From contig NZ_JAFFJV010000007.1 of assembly GCF_016924645.1 (NCBI RefSeq), forward strand, positions 43,593 to 107,592: a DNA stretch of 64,000 nt, given 5' to 3'. Every line of letters begins with the position of its first letter. Positions within the stretch are counted from its first letter, which is position 1. Of the stretch, positions 17,671-25,260 are shown one piece after another. The notes beneath the pieces were generated by a model. It saw only the letters and a program-made list of their open reading frames with translations, was not told the origin of the DNA and did not search any database. The translations under genes were made by a program, and so were the position numbers. Origin of the DNA: Rufibacter psychrotolerans. GTDB lineage: Bacteria > Bacteroidota > Bacteroidia > Cytophagales > Hymenobacteraceae.

Positions 17671-17826
17671 ATGAAAGCTAAAGCTACCTTCCTGAGTTAT
17701 ATCTCAGCAGAAAAAAGATTGAGAAAAGAACAATCTAAGTTGAAAAACGCTGCTAAGAATGCTGCGAACAACGTTGAGCAAGCCATCCAGCTTGACAAGA
17801 GAGGATCATTGGTTTCTAGCAACTAA
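17671..17826 (+). CDS. Small basic protein of unknown function (51 residues)
   Basis: An open frame of 51 codons with ATG at 17671 and TAA at 17824. The product starts MKAKATFLSYISAEKRLRKE and continues as a Lys/Ala/Asn/Gln-rich stretch likely to be a single amphipathic helix, ending LVSSN. It lies alone in an AT-rich region, transcribed toward the tsf terminator. Its third codon positions and charged helix look coding, unlike the surrounding sequence. I do not recognise the family. Real gene is probable, function unknown. Confidence 0.5.
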   Translation: MKAKATFLSYISAEKRLRKEQSKLKNAAKNAANNVEQAIQLDKRGSLVSSN

Positions 17827-18016
17827 TTCTAGAGAGAGCCCACGCGTACCATCCTGACATCATCTACCAGAACACAACCCATTAAAGAATCTATATAGAA
17901 AAACTATTTACTACAGCAGGTACGGTACTTATGTAATACACCAAAATGTACTCTATAAGTACGCTATGCCTCATTTTATCTAATATTTAGTATTAAATAT
18001 TAAATACAAGAAAGCA

Positions 18017-18046
18017 AAAGCCCCACCGCAAACGCAGTGGGGCTTT
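18017..18046. terminator. Terminator downstream of tsf
   Basis: AAAGCCCCAC, 10-base loop, GTGGGGCTTT. On the minus strand it is followed by TGCTTTC; it also reads as a terminator for the small gene on the + strand. Confidence 0.85.
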
Positions 18047-18078
18047 ATTATTTTCAAAGAATCTGCTACGGCAAGCGC

Positions 18079-18912
18079 TTAGCCAATTGCAACTCTCTTG
18101 AACTCAGTAACGGTCATGCCTTTGTTGGTGTTGTCCAGCAGTTTGGCAATGGTCAAAGAAGAGTCTTTCACAAACTCCTGGTTCAACAGGGTGCTTTCTT
18201 TGTAGAACTTGTTCAGTTTGCCTTGGGCAATTTTCTCCAGCATTTCCTCTGGCTTGCCTTCCTGACGGGCTTGCTCTTTGCCAATCTCAATCTCGCGCTG
18301 GATGGTAGCGGCATCAACGCCGTCTTTGTCCACCGCGATAGGACGCATGGCGGCAATTTGCATGGCCACGTCTTTTCCAACCTCAGTAACGTCTTTGTCA
18401 CCGGTGTTAGTCAAGCCCACCAATACACCCAGTTTACCATTAGAGTGGTTGTAGGCTACTACTTTCTCGGCAGAAACTGTCTCGTAAGAAACCACGTCAA
18501 TTTTCTCGCCAATCTTACCCATCAGGTCCGTGATGTGGTCTTGCAGCGAGCGGCCATCGGTCTGTGGCGTAGCCAACAACTCTTCTTTAGAAGGAGCGTT
18601 GGTAGAAACGGCTGCGCTCAATACGGCCTGGGCCAGGTTTTTGAAGTCTTCTACTTTAGATACCGGCTCAGTCTCGCAAGCCAGCGCGATTACTTTCCCT
18701 ACAGTACCTTCAGCGTTTACCTGCGTCAACACCACTCCCTCAGAAGTAGCGTTGTCAGCGCGCTTGCTGGCAATTTTCTGACCTTGCTTACGAAGGATAT
18801 CTTTGGCTGCCTCAAAGTCGCCGTTGGCTTCGGTCAGGGCTTTTTTGCAGTCCATCATACCAGCGCCAGTTTCCTGGCGAAGTCTGTTTACATCTTGTGC
18901 TGTAATAGCCAT
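18079..18912 (-). CDS. tsf: Translation elongation factor Ts
   Basis: A 277-residue protein. The N-terminal UBA-like domain (VNRLRQETGAGMMDCKKALTE) and the TDNATSEG-type junction (KRADNATSEGVV) are characteristic. It exchanges GDP for GTP on EF-Tu. Length is usual for the short-core EF-Ts of Bacteroidota. It follows rpsB in the conserved rplM-rpsI-rpsB-tsf order, but a hairpin with a T-run lies between rpsB and tsf. Confidence 0.97.
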   Translation of the reverse strand: MAITAQDVNRLRQETGAGMMDCKKALTEANGDFEAAKDILRKQGQKIASKRADNATSEGVVLTQVNAEGTVGKVIALACETEPVSKVEDFKNLAQAVLSAAVSTNAPSKEELLATPQTDGRSLQDHITDLMGKIGEKIDVVSYETVSAEKVVAYNHSNGKLGVLVGLTNTGDKDVTEVGKDVAMQIAAMRPIAVDKDGVDAATIQREIEIGKEQARQEGKPEEMLEKIAQGKLNKFYKESTLLNQEFVKDSSLTIAKLLDNTNKGMTVTEFKRVAIG

Positions 18913-18993
18913 TGTTCTTTTATTAAGAAGTACGGTTAATAAGTTTTACTAGGAGGGTGGCCCGCTGTGGGGCGGCACCGGTTTGGTTAAAAA

Positions 18994-19037
18994 GAAACTG
19001 AACACTAGTGGCGCCAGGCTTCCTAATGTTCAGTTTC
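18994..19037 (-). terminator. Hairpin with T-run between rpsB and tsf
   Basis: Perfect 11-bp arms GAAACTGAACA (18994-19004) and TGTTCAGTTTC (19027-19037). On the minus strand the stem is followed by TTTTTAACC, starting 27 bases after the rpsB stop. It looks like an intrinsic or partial terminator that would lower tsf expression relative to the ribosomal proteins. Confidence 0.7.
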
Positions 19038-19063
19038 AATTCTTTATCTAAAGAGGCAGAAGC

Positions 19064-19825
19064 TTATTCAGCGTCAATTTTCTCCTGGATGCCTTCTTCC
19101 TCTGAGCGTTTTCTGTCAGAGTCTTCTTTGTCTACCTTGCGCTCAGACAGACCTTCTTCAATGGCGCGGCCAATCAAAGAAGTGATCAGGGCGATTGACT
19201 TAGAAGCGTCATCGTTAGCCGGGATTGGGAAGTCTACGGTCTCTGGGTTAGAGTTAGTATCCACAATCGCGAATACAGGCAGGTTCAGTTTCTGGGCTTC
19301 TTTGATGGCGATAGCCTCACGCTTCACGTCCACTACGAACAGAGCAGCTGGGAGACGAGACAGGTCAGCGATACCGCCCAACACACGCTCCAGTTTCTCA
19401 CGCTCACGGTTCAACATCAGACGCTCACGTTTTGCCATAGCAGCGTAAGCGGTGTTGTCTTTCACCATTTTGTCAATGGTTGACATTTTCTTCAAAGACT
19501 TGCGTACCGTCTGGAAGTTAGTCAACATACCACCCAACCAACGGTCAGTCACATACGGCATCTTCAGGCGTTTTGCCTCTTCGGCCACAATGTCCTGCGC
19601 TTGTTTCTTGGTGGCAACAAACAAAATCTTACGGCCTGACTTGGCAATCTGCTTGATGGCAGAGGTAGCCTCGTCCAGGGAAGCAAGGGTTTTGTTCAGG
19701 TCAATGATGTGGATACCGTTTTTCTCCATGAAAATGTACGGAGCCATTTTAGGATCCCATTTTCTGGTAAGGTGGCCAAAGTGCACACCGGCGTCCAGTA
19801 AATCTTTATAAGTGGTATTAGCCAT
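19064..19825 (-). CDS. rpsB: 30S ribosomal protein S2
   Basis: A 253-residue protein. [24 protein letters not shown] is the S2 N-terminal signature and PDAIFVVD-like [20 protein letters not shown] the second. The C-terminus is highly charged ([17 protein letters not shown]), a lineage-specific tail. Starts 24 bases after the rpsI stop; same operon. Confidence 0.97.
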   Translation of the reverse strand: MANTTYKDLLDAGVHFGHLTRKWDPKMAPYIFMEKNGIHIIDLNKTLASLDEATSAIKQIAKSGRKILFVATKKQAQDIVAEEAKRLKMPYVTDRWLGGMLTNFQTVRKSLKKMSTIDKMVKDNTAYAAMAKRERLMLNREREKLERVLGGIADLSRLPAALFVVDVKREAIAIKEAQKLNLPVFAIVDTNSNPETVDFPIPANDDASKSIALITSLIGRAIEEGLSERKVDKEDSDRKRSEEEGIQEKIDAE

Positions 19826-19849
19826 GATAGTGATACAGCTGATGATATA

Positions 19850-20236
19850 TTAACGTTTAGAGAACTGGAAGGAACGACGGGCTTTGCGCTTACCGAATTT
19901 CTTACGCTCCACCATGCGTGGGTCGCGGGTTAAGAATCCTTCTTTTTTCAGGGCTGGACGGGTTTCCGCGTTTTCTTCCACCAAAGCCTTGGTGATCGCC
20001 AAACGCAGGGCTTCTGCCTGACCGGCTACGCCACCGCCTTTGATGTTCGCCTTAATGTCGTATTTGCCAACCGCGTCAATCAGCACCAGAGGCTGCTGCA
20101 CAATGGTTTGCAATACTTCACTAGGGAAGTATTCCTTGATATCTCTATCGTTAATAGTGATATTCCCTTGCCCTGACGTCATGTAGATGCGCGCCACCGA
20201 GGTTTTTCTTCTACCAGATGTATTGAGAACTTCCAT
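19850..20236 (-). CDS. rpsI: 30S ribosomal protein S9
   Basis: A 128-residue protein ending in the conserved basic tail ...KKFGKRKARRSFQFSKR, whose C-terminal residues contact P-site tRNA. N-terminal GRRKTSVARIYM and internal GGGVAGQAEALRLAITKAL are the S9 signatures. Lies 13 bases downstream of rplM. Confidence 0.97.
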   Translation of the reverse strand: MEVLNTSGRRKTSVARIYMTSGQGNITINDRDIKEYFPSEVLQTIVQQPLVLIDAVGKYDIKANIKGGGVAGQAEALRLAITKALVEENAETRPALKKEGFLTRDPRMVERKKFGKRKARRSFQFSKR

Positions 20237-20249
20237 TAAATATGTCTAG

Positions 20250-20699
20250 TTATTTTGTAAGTTTTACTTGAACAGGCTGTTGTGCCTCATGCGGATGCTC
20301 AGCAGCAGCATACACGTACAGGTTACGGAATTGCTCACGGCCCAAACGAGTCTTAGGCAACATACCTTTCACCGCACGCTCTACCAACAGGGTAGAAGAC
20401 TTGGCTTTCAGCTCACGGGGAGTGAAGGTCTTCTGACCACCTGGATAGCCAGTGTGCGTCACAAACGTCTTCTTATCCCACTTCTTGCCGGTCATTCTTA
20501 CTTTGTCAGCGTTGATGACAATCACGTTGTCTCCGCAGTCAGCGTTAGGCGTGAAAGAAGGCTTGTTTTTGCCGCGAAGAATCATCGCGATCTGAGAGGC
20601 CACACGGCCAAGGGTTGAGTCTCCGGCGTCTATCACTACCCAGCCTTTGTTTGCGGCCGCCTTATTAACTGATAGCGTCTTATAACTTAAATGGTCCAT
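20250..20699 (-). CDS. rplM: 50S ribosomal protein L13
   Basis: A 149-residue protein with WVVIDAGDSTLGRVASQIAMILRGK near the N-terminus and the signature region GGQKTFTPREL, VERAVKGMLPKTRLGREQ. First gene of the rplM-rpsI-rpsB-tsf operon, with a good promoter 50 bases upstream. Confidence 0.97.
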   Translation of the reverse strand: MDHLSYKTLSVNKAAANKGWVVIDAGDSTLGRVASQIAMILRGKNKPSFTPNADCGDNVIVINADKVRMTGKKWDKKTFVTHTGYPGGQKTFTPRELKAKSSTLLVERAVKGMLPKTRLGREQFRNLYVYAAAEHPHEAQQPVQVKLTK

Positions 20700-20749
20700 T
20701 GTAAATGGTTAACAGGTGAAAAATGTATGCTTTTTCTTGAAAATGGTCA

Positions 20750-20782
20750 CAAAGATACGCGCTTTCTTTTTGGCATGCAACA
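20750..20782 (-). promoter_or_regulatory. Promoter of the rplM operon
   Basis: On the minus strand TATCTTTG (complement of 20750-20757) matches the Bacteroidota -7 consensus TAnnTTTG. GTTG about 20 bases further upstream (complement of 20778-20781) is a near match to the -33 TTTG. The resulting leader is about 45 bases. Confidence 0.6.
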
Positions 20783-21215
20783 GTAACGGCATTTATTCCC
20801 CTGAAAATCAAGGGAATTTACCCAATGCAAGGGTAAATAGATTCTGATGACAGGCTTAGAATGAAGAAGTTAGGCCTAAGCGGTTAGGCGTTTCTTGCTC
20901 CTTTTTCTGAAAACAAGCCGAAAACCGCGTGGGCTCAAGGGATTGGAAAGGACAAACGTTGAGAGCAAATCAGCTTAGCTCTCTTCTGTGATGCTGGCAT
21001 TTACCTGGCTCGATACTGAAGTCTTGTGACTTGGGATGACGCGAAAGCTACAGACTCGGCGGGAAATACGAGTTGGTTTGTTCGTTTCCTGTAAAAGGAA
21101 CCTCCGTGCTGTGGTTAAATAAATTAGTTCAGGGGAGCGCAGGAACGGGCTTCGTACCTTAAATGGAAAGGTCTGTTTAGGATGTAAACCGGGGAAAGTG
21201 GTTCTGCAAACCTGG
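20783..21215. other. Intergenic region without a gene
   Basis: No convincing open frame on either strand. It includes a weak palindrome-family member near 20889-20926 and then unstructured sequence leading to the folded element at 21216. Confidence 0.4.
20889..20926. repeat. Intergenic palindrome family, degenerate copy
   Basis: CGTTTCTTGCTCCTTTTTC then TGAAAACAAGCCGAAAACC. The A-rich half matches the family; the left half has decayed. Confidence 0.45.
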
Positions 21216-21293
21216 TTTCGCTGCGGGGCAGCGAGGGTAGTCAGAGACTACCCGGCATCCAGAGGCACGAGTCAGAGACTCGCGCCAGCGAAA
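21216..21293. ncRNA. Three-stem structured element of unknown function
   Basis: An outer stem TTTCGCTG (21216-21223) with CAGCGAAA (21286-21293) encloses two hairpins with the same AGA loop: GGGTAGTC/GACTACCC (21235-21253) and CGAGTC/GACTCG (21268-21282). A competing stem CGCTGC/GCAGCG lies at 21219-21233. It sits 46 bases downstream of the pseudouridine-synthase stop. It could be a small RNA, a folded 3' region or a mobile repeat unit; I do not recognise a named family. Confidence 0.4.
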
Positions 21294-21339
21294 GAAGGAA
21301 TCTCTCAATGAAAACCATCAACAACCATCAACCAGATTC

Positions 21340-22053
21340 TTAGCCGTTTTTGCGGAGTAGCTTTAAAAGTACGTCAAAGTCTTTGGGGTACTCGGCGGTG
21401 ACCAGGATGGGTTCACCGTTCAGTAACGTAAAGCCTAGTTGGTAGGAGTGGAGGGCGAAGCGCTTGATGAGGGGCTGTTCCTCGGTGTTTTTGGCCAAGT
21501 TGAACTTGCGTTTCAGGCTGGAGAGGAAAAGCGGTTCGCCGCCGTACATCTCGTCCTGCACAATAGGGGCTTTCAGGTAAGCCAGGTGCAGGCGAATCTG
21601 GTGCATGCGGCCAGTGATGGGTTTGCACTCCACCAGCGTGTGGCGGCCAAACTTCTCCAGAGTGGTGAAATAGGTCTGCGCGGGTTTGCCTTTGAAGGCC
21701 AGTTTGGCCACTCCCTTCAGGCCCGGCTGAATGGCGCGGTCTACCAACAGGTCTTTGAACTCATGGCTGCCCCAGGCCACCGCGTGGTACACCTTCTGCA
21801 CCTGGCGGTTCTCAAACTGCATGGAAAGGTGCCGGTACGCCTCTGGGTTCTTCGCAATGGCCAGGCACCCGGAAGTCTCCTTGTCCAGGCGGTGGCAGGC
21901 CTGGGCATCTGGGTGGTAGTGGCGGGCCAGCGCCAGCAGGTTGGTAGCGTTGAGGGCGCGGTCTTCCAGGGTGGCCAGAAACGGAGGTTTGTTGACTACA
22001 ATGTAATCGTCGTTTTCAAAAATAATTAAGTCGCTGAATGCGGGTACCTTCAT
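21340..22053 (-). CDS. RluA-family pseudouridine synthase
   Basis: A 237-residue protein without an S4 domain. CHRLDKETSGCLAIAKN (about residues 54-70) contains the catalytic Asp of the RluA family, and KPITGRMHQIRLHLAYL is the second signature. DYIVVNKPP lies near the N-terminus. It isomerises uridine to pseudouridine in rRNA or tRNA; which site cannot be told. Downstream of the PhoR/PhoB-like pair on the same strand but separated by a 23-bp palindrome. Confidence 0.92.
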   Translation of the reverse strand: MKVPAFSDLIIFENDDYIVVNKPPFLATLEDRALNATNLLALARHYHPDAQACHRLDKETSGCLAIAKNPEAYRHLSMQFENRQVQKVYHAVAWGSHEFKDLLVDRAIQPGLKGVAKLAFKGKPAQTYFTTLEKFGRHTLVECKPITGRMHQIRLHLAYLKAPIVQDEMYGGEPLFLSSLKRKFNLAKNTEEQPLIKRFALHSYQLGFTLLNGEPILVTAEYPKDFDVLLKLLRKNG

Positions 22054-22071
22054 AGAAATGGGTGTGTAGCC

Positions 22072-22137
22072 GCCGCCTGGCTTACTGTTTTTGCCCTGGT
22101 TTTACGCAAACAAAGCAAAAACAGTAAGCCAGGCGGC
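22072..22137. terminator. 23-bp perfect hairpin between histidine kinase and RluA genes
   Basis: Arms 22072-22094 and 22115-22137 are perfectly complementary (outer GCCGCCTGGCTTACTG). The inner arm GTTTTTGC with loop CCTGGTTTTACGCAAACAAA resembles the dispersed palindrome family. It lies 18 bases upstream of the RluA start and 86 bases after the kinase stop, so it may end the kinase transcript, but it lacks a T-tract. Confidence 0.6.
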
Positions 22138-22183
22138 TTAGGCTGCAAAGGTACCTATAATTTTTGGCTTGCCGCGTGTGCGG

Positions 22184-22219
22184 GTTTTGGACCCAATTTC
22201 CAGAAAACCGGCCTAAATC
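22184..22219. repeat. Intergenic palindrome family, copy
   Basis: GTTTTGGACCCAATTTCC then AGAAAACCGGCCTAAATC. It ends 4 bases beyond the histidine-kinase stop codon. Confidence 0.7.
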
Positions 22220-22223
22220 TGCG

Positions 22224-23333
22224 CTAGACCTTTACCTTGGTGAGCTTGAAATGCAGGGTGGTGCCTTTGCCTACTTCGCTGGCAACCACAATCGTAGATT
22301 TATGGGCTTCCACGATGTGCTTGGAAATGGCCAGCCCCAGGCCCGAGCCCCCGCCCGAGCCATCGCGGGTGCGGCTCCGGTCTATGCGGTAAAAGCGCTC
22401 AAAGATGCGGTTCAGGTGCTCTTTGGGAATGCCCGGACCGTCATCACGCACGGTGACCAGGGTTTTCTTCTTCCCGTCCTGGAACGAGAGCCAGATGTTG
22501 CCGTCCTCAGAGCCGTATTTGATGGCGTTGTCAATAAGGTTGATCAGAACTTGCTTGATGCGGCCCCGGTCGCCCAGCACCTCAAAGCTCTCCTCGGGGG
22601 CGTTGAGCAGGTGAATGGTCATGTTCCGCGTGCGGGCTTTGCTCTCCAACTGCTCCAGCACTTCCAGGCCCAGTTCATTCAGGTCAAAAGGTGCTTTCTT
22701 CATCTGAATCACGCCTTTCTCCAGCTGCGAGATGGTGATGAGGTCCTGCACCAGGGTATCAAGGCCGTCCAGGCTGCGGGCGGCTTTCTTCAGGAACTTG
22801 TCGCGCACGCGCTCATCGTCCATGGCGCCATCCAGCAGGGTATGGATAAAGCCCTGGGCCGCGAAGATAGGGGTCTTGAGTTCGTGCGAAACGTCGGCCA
22901 GGAACTCGCGGCGCATGGCCTGCAGGCGCTTCAGCTCCTCAATCTCCTTCTGGTTCCGTTCGGCCAGGAGGTAAATCTCGTCTTTGATGCGCTGCAGCGG
23001 ATCTGGCCTGAACAGGAACTTGCTGCTCATGCGCTTGAACTCCTTGCGCTTGAACTTCTCCAGGCTGCCGTAAATGTTGTTGATCTCCCTGAAGATGAGG
23101 GCCTCGTAGGAGAAATACACCAGTAAAAAGCAGGAGGAGAACGTAAGGGCCAGGGCCAGCACGCGCTGCTTAAAGCCCAGGTACGGTGAAACGGCCAGGT
23201 AGCAGGTGATGATCAGGGCCACCAGCAGCGAGATGATGAGGGCAATCTTCTGGGAACTCAGCTTGTGGTCTTTCTGAGTAGCGGCCAAGGGAGTAGGGGC
23301 AGCCGGTTTAGTCGGTGTTGAATTTGTAGCCAA
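22224..23333 (-). CDS. Sensor histidine kinase (PhoR-like)
   Basis: A 369-residue membrane kinase. Two membrane helices lie at about residues 28-50 and 57-78 with almost no periplasmic loop, so any signal is probably sensed in the membrane or cytoplasm. The HisKA box FLADVSHELKTPI gives phosphoacceptor His150. N-box NLIDNAIKYG, DDGPGIP and GSGLGLAISKHIVEAH complete the ATPase. It overlaps the response-regulator gene by 26 bases, which implies translational coupling. The pairing and the regulator type suggest PhoR; phosphate sensing is inferred, not shown. Confidence 0.9.
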   Translation of the reverse strand: MATNSTPTKPAAPTPLAATQKDHKLSSQKIALIISLLVALIITCYLAVSPYLGFKQRVLALALTFSSCFLLVYFSYEALIFREINNIYGSLEKFKRKEFKRMSSKFLFRPDPLQRIKDEIYLLAERNQKEIEELKRLQAMRREFLADVSHELKTPIFAAQGFIHTLLDGAMDDERVRDKFLKKAARSLDGLDTLVQDLITISQLEKGVIQMKKAPFDLNELGLEVLEQLESKARTRNMTIHLLNAPEESFEVLGDRGRIKQVLINLIDNAIKYGSEDGNIWLSFQDGKKKTLVTVRDDGPGIPKEHLNRIFERFYRIDRSRTRDGSGGGSGLGLAISKHIVEAHKSTIVVASEVGKGTTLHFKLTKVKV

Positions 23334-23997
23334 CGCCTTTAATGGTCTTAATCTGATCTTCGCCTATTTTTTCGCGCACTTTCCTGATGTGCACATCCAC
23401 GGTGCGGGCAATGACAAACACATCGTTGCCCCACACGTTGTTCAACAACTCATCGCGGCTGAACACCTTGTTGGGCGTGTTCGCCAGGAAAGCCAGAAGC
23501 TCAAACTCCTTCTTGGGCAGCGTGATTTTCTGGTCGCCTTTGTGCACCATAAAGCTGGTGCGGTCAATGCGCAGCCCGCCAATCTCTATCACCTGCGACT
23601 GCTCGGGTTGGTTGTTGTCGCGGCGCACGTAGGCGCCCAACCGGCTGATGAGGGCGCGGGGCTTGATGGGCTTCACAATAAAATCATCGGCGCCGGCGTC
23701 AAAGGCGGCCACCTCAGAGAATTCCTCGCTGCGGGCGGTCAGGAACAGGATGTGAGTGCCCTTGAACTTGGGGTTGTCGCGCAACTGGCGGCAGGCGGTG
23801 ATGCCGTCCATCACGGGCATCATCACGTCCAGCAGGATAATGTCTGGGTCTACTTTTTTGGCTACCTCCAGGGCCTGCTGGCCGTTCTCGGCGTGGGCCA
23901 CCTCATAGCCTTCCTTCTCCAGGTTGTACTGTAACAACTCCACGATGTCTGGGTCATCGTCTACTACCAGAATCTTGTATTTGGCTGGCGTTTGCAT
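23308..23997 (-). CDS. OmpR/PhoB-family response regulator
   Basis: A 229-residue regulator. The start at 23997 (MQTPAKYKILVVDDDPDIV) fits the receiver domain; the open frame extends 37 codons further without homology. Acidic pocket DDD near residue 13, phosphoacceptor Asp57 (LLDVMMPVMDG) and Lys (FIVKPIKP) are present. A winged-helix DNA-binding domain follows (DELLNNVWG, ARTVDVHIRKVREKI, TIKGVGYKF). First gene of the pair, with a -7 element and 11-bp direct repeats upstream that resemble autoregulation by a PhoB-type activator. Confidence 0.92.
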   Translation of the reverse strand: MQTPAKYKILVVDDDPDIVELLQYNLEKEGYEVAHAENGQQALEVAKKVDPDIILLDVMMPVMDGITACRQLRDNPKFKGTHILFLTARSEEFSEVAAFDAGADDFIVKPIKPRALISRLGAYVRRDNNQPEQSQVIEIGGLRIDRTSFMVHKGDQKITLPKKEFELLAFLANTPNKVFSRDELLNNVWGNDVFVIARTVDVHIRKVREKIGEDQIKTIKGVGYKFNTD

Positions 23998-24095
23998 AGG
24001 GGTATGCGGTTGGGTGGAAAGAGGGTTGCCTGTGCAATCTTCTTGTAGCCTCAGGCAAGGCGCGCAAAAGCGACCAGGCAGCCTGAAATTCAAGC

Positions 24096-24164
24096 CAAAG
24101 ATAGACAAAGTCTTAACTAGATGTTAGGTGGCGGCAGGGAATTCATGTTAACAAATTGTTAGCA
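24096..24164 (-). promoter_or_regulatory. Candidate PhoB-type promoter of the response regulator
   Basis: On the minus strand TATCTTTG (complement of 24096-24103) is a perfect -7 match with no -33 element. Upstream lie two pairs of 7-base boxes with 11-base periodicity: AGTTAAG and ACCTAAC (24112-24129) and TGTTAAC and TGCTAAC (24147-24164). The nearest box ends 8 bases from the -7. Pho boxes replace the -35 region in just this way in other bacteria. Confidence 0.5.
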
Positions 24165-24207
24165 AGCCCCCTGCCGGGGCTACCTAGCCTTGGGCAGAAA
24201 GGCGCAC

Positions 24208-24245
24208 TGTTTTACGCCGGCTTTTGGGAAAACGGCTCTAAAACA
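24208..24245. repeat. Intergenic palindrome family, copy
   Basis: TGTTTTACGCCGGCTTTT, GG, then GAAAACGGCTCTAAAACA. It abuts the terminator of the DUF3108 gene. Confidence 0.65.
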
Positions 24246-24284
24246 GCACCGCCGCCAGAGATGGGCTCCGGCGGCGGTGCTGTT
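24242..24284 (-). terminator. Terminator downstream of DUF3108 gene
   Basis: Perfect 15-bp arms AACAGCACCGCCGCC (24242-24256) and its complement (24270-24284), 13 bases after the stop. On the minus strand the stem runs into TTTTAG. Confidence 0.8.
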
Positions 24285-24297
24285 GAGGGGCAATGGC

Positions 24298-25107
24298 TTA
24301 TTTCACTACGTTCAGCCGGCCTTTGAGGCCGCTGTACTTGTACAGGTCTACTTTCACGGAACCCACAAACATCTCAGCCTGGAACATAACGGGAATCTTG
24401 TTCACGTCATCAGAGAAGTACACCGAGATGGCGTCTTCGCCGCTGAACAGCTTGTTCTTGGGCATTCTGGGCGTTAGGCGGTGCGCCCTGATCTTGCCGG
24501 CCTTGGTTTCTACCGTGGTCACGCCTTTGTAGGTAACGGTCATGTCAAACACCTCGTCGCCCAGAAAGCCCTGCATCCTGATGCTCTGGCCCGGCTTGTA
24601 CCTGTCCAGGTCAAGGGTGCGCAGGTAATAGAAGCCGCTCACCATGTCCTGGGCATTGTCTGGCACTTTAAAGACCTGGTTCTTCTTTTCATCGCGGCTG
24701 TCGTTCACCACCACGGTATTGGTCTGGTGGTTAAAGTCGGTGGTTTCCTTGCGGCGGTACCGGCCTTCCTCAATGTTGCGGTAGAAACGCAGCGGCAGCA
24801 TGGAGGAAGTGTCTATGTACGAGCTCCAGGTGTCCCTGATGCGATGGAAGAAGTCAAAGGAGCCGGTGGTCTTGCCGCTCACAGTGGCCTGGTAGCAGGG
24901 CCGGTTGTTGATGCGCTGCAGGTTAGGAGACACATGGATGGTGGCCTCACCGGCGTTGATGATGCCGTAGTGCACTTTGTATTGCAGCACCTCGCCCGGC
25001 CCGAAGCTGTCATTCTTCACCGTGCGCATGGTGTCATTGAGGGCAAAGCCGCTTAGCACCAATCCCAGTAGCGGGAGTACCAGCAGCAGTTGATGTTTTA
25101 TTCGCAT
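24298..25107 (-). CDS. DUF3108 domain protein
   Basis: A 269-residue exported protein with an N-terminal signal (LLLVLPLLGLVLSGFA). SFGPGEVLQYKVHYGIINAGEATI opens the DUF3108 domain and RDTWSSYIDTSSMLPLRFYRNIEEG follows, a beta-rich fold resembling outer-membrane-associated lipocalin-like proteins. Function is not established; periplasmic location is predicted. It lies upstream of the regulator pair and downstream of recA on the same strand, with its own terminator. A possible -7 element (TACATTTG on the minus strand, 25178-25185) lies 70 bases upstream. Confidence 0.83.
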   Translation of the reverse strand: MRIKHQLLLVLPLLGLVLSGFALNDTMRTVKNDSFGPGEVLQYKVHYGIINAGEATIHVSPNLQRINNRPCYQATVSGKTTGSFDFFHRIRDTWSSYIDTSSMLPLRFYRNIEEGRYRRKETTDFNHQTNTVVVNDSRDEKKNQVFKVPDNAQDMVSGFYYLRTLDLDRYKPGQSIRMQGFLGDEVFDMTVTYKGVTTVETKAGKIRAHRLTPRMPKNKLFSGEDAISVYFSDDVNKIPVMFQAEMFVGSVKVDLYKYSGLKGRLNVVK

Positions 25108-25216
25108 AAGCCAATCTTTCCAGTATGCCTGAAGCTATTCAAATGTCGTACCAAAACGCCGGGCAGCGGCAGGTACGCAAATGTATGGGTTTTCAGATGG
25201 AACGTACCTAAAACAG

Positions 25217-25242
25217 AAACGGCACCCCAAAAGGTGCCGTTT
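25217..25242 (-). terminator. Terminator of recA
   Basis: AAACGGCACC, 6-base loop, GGTGCCGTTT; the minus-strand stem runs into CTGTTTTAGG. It begins 18 bases after the recA stop. Confidence 0.85.
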
Positions 25243-25260
25243 TGTGAAAAAAACTAAAGA

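Noticed and set aside
22164..23126. 320-codon + frame opposite the histidine kinase
   Set aside because: Antisense to a complete kinase with all motifs.
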